A stretch of 6,442 bases of DNA, from contig DILC01000047.1 of assembly GCA_002424865.1 (NCBI GenBank), forward strand, positions 36,849 through 43,290. The letters run 5' to 3'. The translations under genes and the position numbers were made by a program. This document shows, in pieces, positions 1-5,431 of the stretch. The stretch comes from Rhodocyclaceae bacterium UBA5602. Its GTDB lineage: Bacteria > Pseudomonadota > Gammaproteobacteria > Burkholderiales > Rhodocyclaceae. Within the stretch, counting starts at the first letter, position 1; each line of letters opens with the position of its first letter. The notes beneath the pieces were generated by a model. The model searched no databases. It was given only the letters and a program-made list of their open reading frames with translations, and was not told the origin of the DNA.

Positions 1-306
1 GTGGCTAAAAAAGCAGTCGCCCAGCCTGTCGCCAAAAAAGCGGTGGCTAAAAAAGTGGTTGCAAAGCCAGTTGAGAAAAAAATAGTCGCCAAAAAGGCCG
101 TTGCCACAAAGCCTGTCGCTAAAAAGCCGGCGGCTAAACCTGTGGTTGCTAAAGCGCCAGCGGCTAAACCCGCTGCAAAAAAAGTGGCTGCCAAAAAGCC
201 TGCCGCAAAAGCAGAGGCCAAACCCTCAACCGCAGCGACTCCCGGATTGAAGTCTTCACTCAATCCTGCCGCCGCATGGCCTTTCCCCACGGGCTCCCGT
301 CCCTGA
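1..306 (+). CDS. Histone H1-like DNA-binding protein, 5' end cut by window edge
   Basis: Residues 1-75 of the visible part are almost entirely Lys, Ala, Val and Pro in a degenerate KKAVAK/AAKPVAKK pattern. This is the composition of the C-terminal domain of eukaryotic H1 and of bacterial H1-like proteins, which bind DNA non-specifically and compact the nucleoid. The last 25 residues differ: they are not basic and end in LNPAAAWPFPTGSRP, a tail I associate with betaproteobacterial H1-like proteins (from memory, unchecked). The GTG at position 1 encodes a Val inside the repeat pattern, so it is probably not the true start and the gene likely begins before the window. The reading frame is intact and stops with TGA at 304-306. 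An intrinsic terminator follows about 60 nt later, so this gene ends its transcription unit. An AlgP-like regulator with the same low-complexity composition is the main alternative. Confidence 0.75.
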   Translation: MAKKAVAQPVAKKAVAKKVVAKPVEKKIVAKKAVATKPVAKKPAAKPVVAKAPAAKPAAKKVAAKKPAAKAEAKPSTAATPGLKSSLNPAAAWPFPTGSRP

Positions 307-363
307 GGTGATTCTCAAAGTGCCTTGCTTTTAAGCGCAATGGCAATCCTGCTGGAGTCAAAG

Positions 364-394
364 CGCGTTTTGTTAAAGCAAGACGCGTTTTTTT
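364..394 (+). terminator. Intrinsic terminator after the H1-like gene
   Basis: A 9-bp stem pairs CGCGTTTTG (364-372) with CAAGACGCG (379-387), with one T-G wobble and a 6-nt loop. Seven T follow directly (388-394). It lies 57 nt past the stop codon of the H1-like gene in the same direction, as expected for a Rho-independent terminator. Confidence 0.8.
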
Positions 395-456
395 ATGGGC
401 ACTTGAACCAGCGGGGATGGCTGAAACGCAACGGTACTGAGTGCCGCTGTGTCAAT

Positions 457-473
457 TGATTCAGCCTGAATCA
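457..473. repeat. Short perfect dyad in the convergent intergenic region
   Basis: TGATTCA (457-463) and TGAATCA (467-473) are perfect inverted 7-mers around a 3-nt GCC centre. Both flanking genes end toward this region, so an operator role is unlikely. A small hairpin or chance are the plain readings. No T-run follows on either strand. Confidence 0.35.
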
Positions 474-502
474 GCCAATAGCAACGCGTGCAGAGGTGAA
501 GA

Positions 503-526
503 AAAGTCGGCGCTGGTGATACGGCG
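503..526 (+). repeat. Interspersed 24-bp intergenic repeat, copy 1
   Basis: This is one of three near-identical 24-mers in the window that share the core AAAGTCGGCGCTGG and the end ACGGCG. It differs from copy 3 at one base and from copy 2 at two. The 5' part AAGTCG can pair with CGACTT just beyond the core (525-530), making an imperfect hairpin. Read on the minus strand the element ends in TTTTC and lies just after the small membrane-protein gene, so it might act as a weak terminator for that gene. Confidence 0.7.
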
Positions 527-569
527 ACTTGGTCGCTGGATTGCCTGTCTTGAGGCGGGGGCGGGTGTC

Positions 570-875
570 TTAACTGTCCCGTGATATACGCGATTGCGTA
601 TTGCGTGCATCTTGCTGAACAGGGGGCTTGTTGACTACTGTTGACGTTTCTTCTACCACTGTCGCCTCGCCTTCAATAACCTCGCCGGTTACCACCTCAC
701 CAGTCGGCGCCGTGTGGTTTTTCATGGCCCGGCGAATCTTGCGCGTTTTCCACCAAAAATAAACCCAGACCCCAAGGCCAAGCGCTGCGATTAATCCAAC
801 GGCTACCACTGAGAACGCGAGGCCCAGGAGCAATAGAACGGCGCCTGTAAAAAAGGAGGCTAGGTTTTTAAGCAT
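570..875 (-). CDS. Small membrane protein of unknown function, 101 aa
   Basis: I do not recognise this protein. Residues 5-42 are strongly hydrophobic, with many Gly and Ala, and end in an aromatic belt (VYFWW, 38-42). This is either one long membrane span or two short helices forming a hairpin. A basic patch, KTRKIRRAMK (43-52), follows, which by the positive-inside rule puts the C-terminal tail in the cytoplasm. The tail carries a short acidic repeat-like stretch, TGEVVTGEVIEGEATVVEE (58-76), then a polar, likely disordered end. The ATG at 875 is the only ATG available, because a stop codon lies in frame a few codons upstream, but its ribosome-binding site is poor. It is a single-gene unit convergent with the H1-like gene, downstream of the tRNA-Asn terminator, with a strong hairpin 28 nt upstream of the start. 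Composition and reading-frame integrity suggest a real gene. Confidence 0.65.
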   Translation of the reverse strand: MLKNLASFFTGAVLLLLGLAFSVVAVGLIAALGLGVWVYFWWKTRKIRRAMKNHTAPTGEVVTGEVIEGEATVVEETSTVVNKPPVQQDARNTQSRISRDS

Positions 876-902
876 GGCATTGGAGACCGTTTTTATTTGG
901 GG

Positions 903-944
903 CCCATCCGAAACTGGTGCGCTTCAGTTTCCGGACAGGATGGG
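903..944 (-). promoter_or_regulatory. Strong hairpin upstream of the small membrane-protein gene
   Basis: Two consecutive 7-bp inverted segments nest here: CCCATCC (903-909) with GGATGGG (938-944), and GAAACTG (910-916) with CAGTTTC (925-931). The loop is 8 nt and there is a 6-nt bulge on one side. A competing fold pairs 907-916 with 925-935 through a one-base bulge. No T-run follows on either strand, so it is not an intrinsic terminator. In the minus-strand message it would sit about 28 nt before the start codon. A role as a structured leader is inferred. Confidence 0.4.
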
Positions 945-1009
945 TGCTTGTGGATTCATGGGGGTCGTTGAGTGTGCTTTTAATTTCGAAAAAATGCCTT
1001 GTGCAATGC

Positions 1010-1036
1010 AAAAAGCCCAACCGGTTGGGTTGAGCT
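1010..1036 (-). terminator. Intrinsic terminator of tRNA-Asn
   Basis: Read on the minus strand, AGCTCAACC pairs with GGTTGGGCT (9 bp, one wobble) around a 5-nt loop and is followed by a short T-run (complement of 1010-1013). It lies about 50 nt beyond the tRNA 3' end and closes that unit. It may also close read-through transcripts from the aminotransferase gene. Confidence 0.75.
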
Positions 1037-1084
1037 TTCTGAAATCAGGCTAAAAGTACTGCCAGGCAAATTTATCCAATTCTT

Positions 1085-1160
1085 TGGCTCCTCGACCTGG
1101 GCTCGAACCAGGGACCTACGGATTAACAGTCCGGCGCTCTACCGACTGAGCTATCGAGGA
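1085..1160 (-). tRNA. tRNA-Asn (anticodon GUU)
   Basis: The 76-nt minus-strand gene folds into a full cloverleaf. The acceptor stem TCCTCGA/TCGAGGA pairs over 7 bp, the D-stem is GCTC/GAGC, and the T-arm is CCTGG-TTCGAGC-CCAGG. The anticodon loop is CTGTTAA with anticodon GTT (complement of 1125-1127), which reads the Asn codons AAC and AAU. The discriminator base is G and the CCA end is encoded (complement of 1085-1087). The outermost anticodon-stem pair is a C-T mismatch where E. coli tRNA-Asn has a G-T wobble, which does not argue against function. The gene has its own promoter and terminator. Confidence 0.97.
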
Positions 1161-1174
1161 ACATCAGGGCGCAG

Positions 1175-1203
1175 ATTATAGCGACAGGCACTAATGGCTG
1201 CAA
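1175..1203 (-). promoter_or_regulatory. Sigma-70 promoter of tRNA-Asn
   Basis: On the minus strand, TTGCAG (complement of 1198-1203) and a perfect TATAAT (complement of 1175-1180) are separated by exactly 17 nt. The DNA after the -10 is GC-rich (CTGCGCCC), the kind of discriminator linked to stringent control of stable RNA. The start site would fall a few bases before the tRNA 5' end at 1160. The -35 box overlaps the region just past the aminotransferase stop codon. Confidence 0.8.
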
Positions 1204-1217
1204 TACTTTTTACGAAA

Positions 1218-2426
1218 TTAGTTTTTGTTGACGACGGATGCAATGGCTGCGGCAACGTAATCAATGTTTTTGGAATTGAGCGCAGCGAGGCAAATGCGGC
1301 CTGTGCTGACAGCATAAATGCCAAATTCTGCACGCAGTTGTTCAACTTGCTGGGCAGTCAGGCCTGTGTAGGAAAACATGCCGCGTTGTTGCACAACGAA
1401 AGAAAAGTCCTGCGCCACGTTTTTTTCTTCCAGCTTGGCTACCAGGCTCACGCGCATGGCGCGGATGCGCTCACGCATACCGGCAAGTTCGGTTTCCCAC
1501 TGCTGGCGCAGGGCGGGGTTGGCGAGCACGGCGGCTACAATCGCGCCGCCATGGGTGGGCGGGTTGGAGTAATTGGTGCGGATGACGCGCTTGACTTGCG
1601 AGAGCACGCGGGCGGATTCTTCCTTGCTTTCGGTGACCAGCGTGAGGGCGCCAACGCGTTCGCCATACAGCGAGAAGGATTTTGAAAAGCTGCTGGAAAC
1701 CAGAAACTGCAGGCCGGAGGCGGCAAACAGGTTCAGGGCAACCGCGTCTTCTGCGATGCCATCGGCAAAACCTTGATAGGCCATGTCGATGAAGGCGATG
1801 AGGTTTTTCTCGCGGATCACATTGACGACTTCTTGCCATTGCTCAGCGGTTAAATCGGCGCCCGTCGGGTTGTGGCAGCAGGCGTGCAGCACGATGATGG
1901 CATTGGCTTCACGCCGGGATAGATAATCCAGCATGGCAGCAAAATTCACGCTCTTGGTGGCGGCATCGTAATAGGGATAATTCTCGACGACGTAACCTGC
2001 CGACTCAAACAGCGCACGGTGGTTTTCCCAGCTCGGGTCGCTGATGTAGATTTTGGATGCGGGGTAGAGGCGTTTCAAAAAGTCAGCGCCAACTTTCAGT
2101 GCCCCTGTGCCGCCCAAGGCTTCTATCGTGACCGCGCGGCCTGCCTGGACGAGGGGGGATTGCGCACCGAAAATGAGATTCTGCACGCCGGTGTTAAACG
2201 CACCCAAACCTTCGATGGGCTGATAACCGCGTGCGGGGGCAGCTTCCAGGCGAATTTTTTCGGCGGTTTTAACGGCTTCGAGCAAAGGCAGCTTGCCATT
2301 GTCGTCGTAATAAACGCCGACGCCCAGATTCACCTTTTTGGGGTTGGTGTCGGCATTAAAGCCTTCGGTCAAGCCAAGAATCGGGTCGCGGGGCGCGAGT
2401 TCAACCGCAGAAAAAATTGAGGTCAT
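1218..2426 (-). CDS. tyrB: Aromatic amino acid / aspartate aminotransferase (class I, PLP-dependent)
   Basis: This 402-residue enzyme moves an amino group between aromatic amino acids or aspartate and 2-oxoglutarate. It acts in the cytoplasm, at the last step of tyrosine and phenylalanine synthesis or in aspartate metabolism. Visible family features are the phosphate-binding GGTG (105-108), W133 in the ring-stacking position, N186 in HNPTG, D214 in the FIDMAYQG segment, the Schiff-base lysine K249 in SSSFSKSFSLYGERVG, R257 for phosphate, and R377 (STGR) for the substrate carboxylate. The length matches E. coli TyrB and AspC (about 397 aa). The FSKSFSLYGERVG and QRGMFSYTGL segments look closer to TyrB than to AspC, but substrate preference cannot be fixed from sequence. 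I chose the ATG at 2426, where the family N-terminus (SIFSAVELAPRDPI) starts. The frame stays open 40 codons further, but that extension lacks family character and would run through repeat copy 2. GGAA lies 5 nt before this ATG. It is divergent from uvrB and has no terminator of its own before tRNA-Asn. Confidence 0.93.
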   Translation of the reverse strand: MTSIFSAVELAPRDPILGLTEGFNADTNPKKVNLGVGVYYDDNGKLPLLEAVKTAEKIRLEAAPARGYQPIEGLGAFNTGVQNLIFGAQSPLVQAGRAVTIEALGGTGALKVGADFLKRLYPASKIYISDPSWENHRALFESAGYVVENYPYYDAATKSVNFAAMLDYLSRREANAIIVLHACCHNPTGADLTAEQWQEVVNVIREKNLIAFIDMAYQGFADGIAEDAVALNLFAASGLQFLVSSSFSKSFSLYGERVGALTLVTESKEESARVLSQVKRVIRTNYSNPPTHGGAIVAAVLANPALRQQWETELAGMRERIRAMRVSLVAKLEEKNVAQDFSFVVQQRGMFSYTGLTAQQVEQLRAEFGIYAVSTGRICLAALNSKNIDYVAAAIASVVNKN

Positions 2427-2462
2427 GGACGTTCCAGGGAGTGATTGTTTAAAAAACACAGC

Positions 2463-2486
2463 AAAGTCGGCGCTGGCGAGACGGCG
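2463..2486 (+). repeat. Interspersed 24-bp intergenic repeat, copy 2
   Basis: It shares 23 of 24 bases with copy 3 and 22 with copy 1, and has GAG where the others have GAT. It lies 37 nt upstream of the aminotransferase start codon, within its probable promoter or leader region. Unlike copies 1 and 3, the flanking bases do not complete a hairpin. Confidence 0.7.
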
Positions 2487-2578
2487 GCATGCAGGGAAAG
2501 CGATAAAAACAGCGATATCAGCTTGCCTTTCCAGCGTGGCGCGCAATAATACCCGATTGAGGGCTGGCCTGACATGGT

Positions 2579-2599
2579 TTTGCGCACATCAAGCGCAAA
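2579..2599. promoter_or_regulatory. Perfect dyad between the divergent aminotransferase and uvrB genes
   Basis: TTTGCGC (2579-2585) and GCGCAAA (2593-2599) are perfect inverted 7-mers with a 7-nt centre, 65 nt before the uvrB start. The layout suits a dimeric repressor site or a leader hairpin. It does not match the E. coli-type LexA box (CTGT-N8-ACAG). No convincing -35/-10 pair can be fixed around it, so the function is unproven. Confidence 0.35.
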
Positions 2600-2650
2600 T
2601 ATTGCTTGGCCTGAAAAGAAAAATTAGTGAGCAAAATGAATGCATTAACC

Positions 2651-2656
2651 AAGAGG
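2651..2656 (+). promoter_or_regulatory. Ribosome binding site that selects the uvrB GTG start
   Basis: AAGAGG ends 7 nt before GTG at 2664. The in-frame ATG codons at 2700 and 2712 have no comparable site at a useful distance, so the GTG is preferred. Confidence 0.6.
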
Positions 2657-2663
2657 TATCAGG

Positions 2664-4772
2664 GTGGTTGATAAAGAAAACAAGGATTCTGCTGCCGGGA
2701 TGGCAAGTGGGATGGCAAGCGCTGCCAACGTGGTGACTTTTGATGGCAGTCCGTTTCGCTTGCACCAGCCTTTCTCGCCAGCTGGCGATCAGCCCGAGGC
2801 GATCCGGTTATTGACGGAAGGCTTCAATGACGGTTTGTCGTTCCAGACCCTGCTTGGCGTCACGGGCTCTGGCAAGACCTACACCATGGCCAACGTGATT
2901 GCCCGCCTGGGTCGGCCTGCCTTGGTGCTGGCGCCGAACAAAACGCTGGCGGCGCAGTTGTATTCCGAGTTCCGCGAGTTTTTTCCGGAAAATGCGGTGG
3001 AGTATTTCGTGTCCTATTACGATTACTACCAGCCGGAAGCCTATGTGCCTTCGCGCGATTTGTTCATCGAGAAGGATTCGGCGATCAATGACCACATCGA
3101 GCAAATGCGCTTATCGACCACCAAGAGTTTGCTGGAGCGGCGCGATGTGGTCATTGTGTGTACCGTGTCGGCGATCTACGGCATTGGTGACCCGGGGGAT
3201 TACCACAGCATGATCCTGCATTTGCGCCAGGGCGAAAAAATGGCGCAGCGCGAGATCATTCAGCGCCTGACGGAAATGCAATATGAGCGCAATGAGGTTG
3301 ATTTCCGGCGCGGCGTTTATCGTGTGCGTGGCGATGTGATTGATATTTTTCCGGCGGAAAACGCCGAGAACGCGATCCGCATTGCCTTGTTTGACGATGA
3401 CATTGAAACCTTGACGCTGTTCGATCCGCTGACCGGGCAGACGAAAAGGAAGCTGCACCGGTTTACCGTGTTCCCGTCCAGCCACTATGTGACGCCCCGC
3501 GCGACGGTGCTGCGCGCTGTTGAGGCGATCAAGGCGGAGCTGCGCGAGCGCATGGATTTTTACGCCCGGGAGCAGAAGCTGGTGGAATTGCAGCGGATTG
3601 AGCAGCGCACGCGGTTTGATCTGGAAATGCTCGATCAGCTCGGTTTTTGCAAGGGTATCGAAAACTACTCGCGGCATTTATCCGGCCGCCAGCCAGGCGA
3701 GCCGCCGCCAACCTTGTATGACTACCTGCCAGCGGACGCCATCATGTTTGTCGATGAATCCCATGTGGCCATTCCGCAAGTGGGCAGCATGTACAAAGGC
3801 GATAGGGCGCGCAAGGAAAACCTGGTGAATTACGGCTTTCGGCTGCCCTCGGCGATGGATAACCGGCCATTGAAATTTGAAGAGTTTGAACGCTTGATGC
3901 CGCAAACCGTGTTTGTTTCTGCCACGCCCTCGGTGTATGAAGCGGGGCATCAAGGCCAAGTGGTCGAGCAAGTGGTGCGCCCGACCGGGCTGGTGGATCC
4001 GCGACTGGAAATCCGTCCGGCTACAACGCAGGTGGATGATTTGCTGGCCGAGGCCAAAAAACGCATCGCTGTGGGTGAGCGGGTACTGGTGACGACTTTA
4101 ACCAAGCGCTTGTCTGAGCAGCTCACCGAATACTTGAAGGACAATGGCATCAAGGTGCGCTACCTGCATTCGGATATTGATACCGTCGAGCGCGTCGAGA
4201 TCATCCGCGATCTGCGCCTGGGTGTGTTTGATGTGCTGATCGGGATCAACCTGCTGCGGGAAGGCCTGGATATTCCGGAAGTCTCGCTGGTGGCGATCCT
4301 GGATGCCGACAAGGAGGGTTTTTTGCGTTCGACGCGTTCGTTGATACAAACCATAGGCCGCGCAGCGCGGCATATCAATGGCCAGGCGATTTTATATGCG
4401 GATCGCATCACGCAGTCGATGCAGGCGGCCATTTCAGAAACCGATAGGCGGCGCAACAAGCAAATCGCGCATAACGCCGCGCATGGCATTACGCCGCAGG
4501 GCGTCAATAAGATCATCAAGGATATTATTGAAGGGGCTTATGACGCCGATGCGGCCGTGCTCACGCGGCAGGCCGTGGCTGATGCGGCGCGTTACGAGAT
4601 GATGAGTGAAAAAGAGTTGGGGCAGCAGATCAAACAACTGGAAAAAGCCATGCAGGCGCACGCCAGGAACCTGGAGTTTGAAGCCGCCGCCGCCGCGCGC
4701 GACGAGTTGTTCCATATCAAGCGCCTGGCCTTTGGCGGAGAGGCGCACGATGCCAAAGGGGCTGAGGATTAA
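2664..4772 (+). CDS. uvrB: UvrB, excinuclease ABC subunit B
   Basis: This 702-residue protein is the damage-verifying helicase-like subunit of nucleotide excision repair. UvrA2 loads it at the lesion, it strand-separates and clamps the DNA, and it then recruits UvrC for the two incisions. Visible features in order are Walker A GVTGSGKT (65-72), the damage-probing beta-hairpin from Y119 to about D138 (YYDYYQPEAYVPSRD), Walker B DESH (364-367), SATPS (419-423), LHSD (501-504), NLLREGLDIPEVSLV (529-543), the arginine-finger motif QTIGRAARH (562-570), and the C-terminal UVR coiled-coil (about 650-690) that contacts UvrC. All key residues are present. It is about 30 aa longer than E. coli UvrB (673). 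Most of the excess is a poorly conserved N-terminus of about 25 residues (Ala, Ser and Met rich), so a start at ATG 2700 or 2712 is possible. The GTG start has the better ribosome site. No clear LexA box is seen upstream, so SOS control is not supported here. Confidence 0.98.
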   Translation: MVDKENKDSAAGMASGMASAANVVTFDGSPFRLHQPFSPAGDQPEAIRLLTEGFNDGLSFQTLLGVTGSGKTYTMANVIARLGRPALVLAPNKTLAAQLYSEFREFFPENAVEYFVSYYDYYQPEAYVPSRDLFIEKDSAINDHIEQMRLSTTKSLLERRDVVIVCTVSAIYGIGDPGDYHSMILHLRQGEKMAQREIIQRLTEMQYERNEVDFRRGVYRVRGDVIDIFPAENAENAIRIALFDDDIETLTLFDPLTGQTKRKLHRFTVFPSSHYVTPRATVLRAVEAIKAELRERMDFYAREQKLVELQRIEQRTRFDLEMLDQLGFCKGIENYSRHLSGRQPGEPPPTLYDYLPADAIMFVDESHVAIPQVGSMYKGDRARKENLVNYGFRLPSAMDNRPLKFEEFERLMPQTVFVSATPSVYEAGHQGQVVEQVVRPTGLVDPRLEIRPATTQVDDLLAEAKKRIAVGERVLVTTLTKRLSEQLTEYLKDNGIKVRYLHSDIDTVERVEIIRDLRLGVFDVLIGINLLREGLDIPEVSLVAILDADKEGFLRSTRSLIQTIGRAARHINGQAILYADRITQSMQAAISETDRRRNKQIAHNAAHGITPQGVNKIIKDIIEGAYDADAAVLTRQAVADAARYEMMSEKELGQQIKQLEKAMQAHARNLEFEAAAAARDELFHIKRLAFGGEAHDAKGAED

Positions 4773-4853
4773 GCATTGCGTAGCGGCGTTATATTGCAGC
4801 CATGGGTGCATCGCCTTGATTTACAATGCTTGGCAATGAATGAACGTCAAACA

Positions 4854-4861
4854 GGATGGAG
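4854..4861 (+). promoter_or_regulatory. Ribosome binding site that selects the hemerythrin start
   Basis: GGATGGAG ends 5 nt before ATG 4867. The in-frame ATG at 4840 has no purine-rich site before it and would add nine residues unlike the family. The shorter start is therefore preferred. Confidence 0.65.
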
Positions 4862-4866
4862 CGGCA

Positions 4867-5382
4867 ATGAGTGAACAATCAAGCAACGATCAAGCCAAGG
4901 GCGGCCAGGTCGCAGAGAATCAATTTACGTGGTCAGACTCCTATTTGCTGGGTTACATCCCCATGGATGACACGCATAAGGAATTTGTTGAGTTGGTGAA
5001 TGCCATGAAGCAGGCGTCCGACGACGCATTCGCCGCTGCCCTGGATGCGTTTGAAAAGCATGCCGTGCGGCATTTCAATGAGGAAAACGCATGGATGAAA
5101 GCCACGGATTTTCCATCCATGGATTGCCATATTGATGAGCACGCCGCTGTCCTGGCCTCCGTGCAGGGCGTGCAAGCGATGGAAATTGAAAAAAAGCTCT
5201 CGGTGGGGCGTGGTCTGGTCACTGCGCTGGAAGAGTGGTTCCCCGGGCATGCGGATTATCTTGATTCAGCCTTGGCTAAATGGATGGTCAAGCAAAGTTT
5301 TGGCGGGGAAAGGGTTGCGCCCGTGGTGTTGCGGCGCAATCCCAAAATGAGCGAGACTGAGGTTGTGGCCAAACCCCGTTAA
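4867..5382 (+). CDS. Bacteriohemerythrin (non-heme di-iron O2-binding protein)
   Basis: This 171-residue single-domain hemerythrin binds O2 reversibly at a di-iron centre in a four-helix bundle. All seven iron ligands of the family are visible with correct spacing: H37 (DDTHKE), H69 and E73 (HFNEE), H88 and H92 (HIDEH), and H128 and D133 (HADYLD). Family members carry or store O2, sense O2 or buffer iron, and are common in microaerophiles. Which role applies here is unknown. There is no signal peptide, so it should be cytoplasmic, and no attached kinase, cyclase or chemotaxis domain. The first 20 residues are polar and likely disordered. The last 25 or so are a basic tail after the bundle, also probably flexible. 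The gene lies 94 nt after uvrB on the same strand with no terminator between, and 49 nt before the TonB-like gene. The frame opens at 4840, but the start at 4867 has the ribosome site. Confidence 0.93.
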   Translation: MSEQSSNDQAKGGQVAENQFTWSDSYLLGYIPMDDTHKEFVELVNAMKQASDDAFAAALDAFEKHAVRHFNEENAWMKATDFPSMDCHIDEHAAVLASVQGVQAMEIEKKLSVGRGLVTALEEWFPGHADYLDSALAKWMVKQSFGGERVAPVVLRRNPKMSETEVVAKPR

Positions 5383-5431
5383 GTCAGATGTTGGCCGTTG
5401 AGGAAAGTGCTTTGAAGCATCGACAGGCCGT

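Noticed and set aside
1..220. Tandem repetition that might suggest a CRISPR array or minisatellite
   Set aside because: It is the coding pattern of Lys/Ala repeats, with irregular units and no conserved DNA-level repeat and spacer structure.
924..959. An 11-codon minus-strand upstream ORF ending in the hairpin before the small membrane-protein gene
   Set aside because: It has no ribosome-binding site, and its length and composition give no coding signal.
999..1181. A 60-codon plus-strand open frame
   Set aside because: It runs across the complement of the tRNA-Asn gene, its terminator and its promoter, so it is not a protein gene.
1194..1685. A 163-codon plus-strand open frame
   Set aside because: It is antisense to the catalytic and C-terminal part of the aminotransferase, whose residues are conserved in frame on the other strand.
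2499..2517. Direct repeat AGCGATA twice at 12-nt spacing upstream of the aminotransferase
   Set aside because: Only two 7-mers in AT-rich intergenic DNA, with no known site match; chance is likely.
2427..2546. A 40-residue N-terminal extension of the aminotransferase
   Set aside because: The frame is open but has no family character, passes through repeat copy 2, and a normal family N-terminus begins at ATG 2426.
4816..4827. An FNR-like half-site (TTGAT) and a TACAAT -10-like box before the hemerythrin gene
   Set aside because: The second FNR half is absent and no -35 box lies at a proper distance, so neither is supported.
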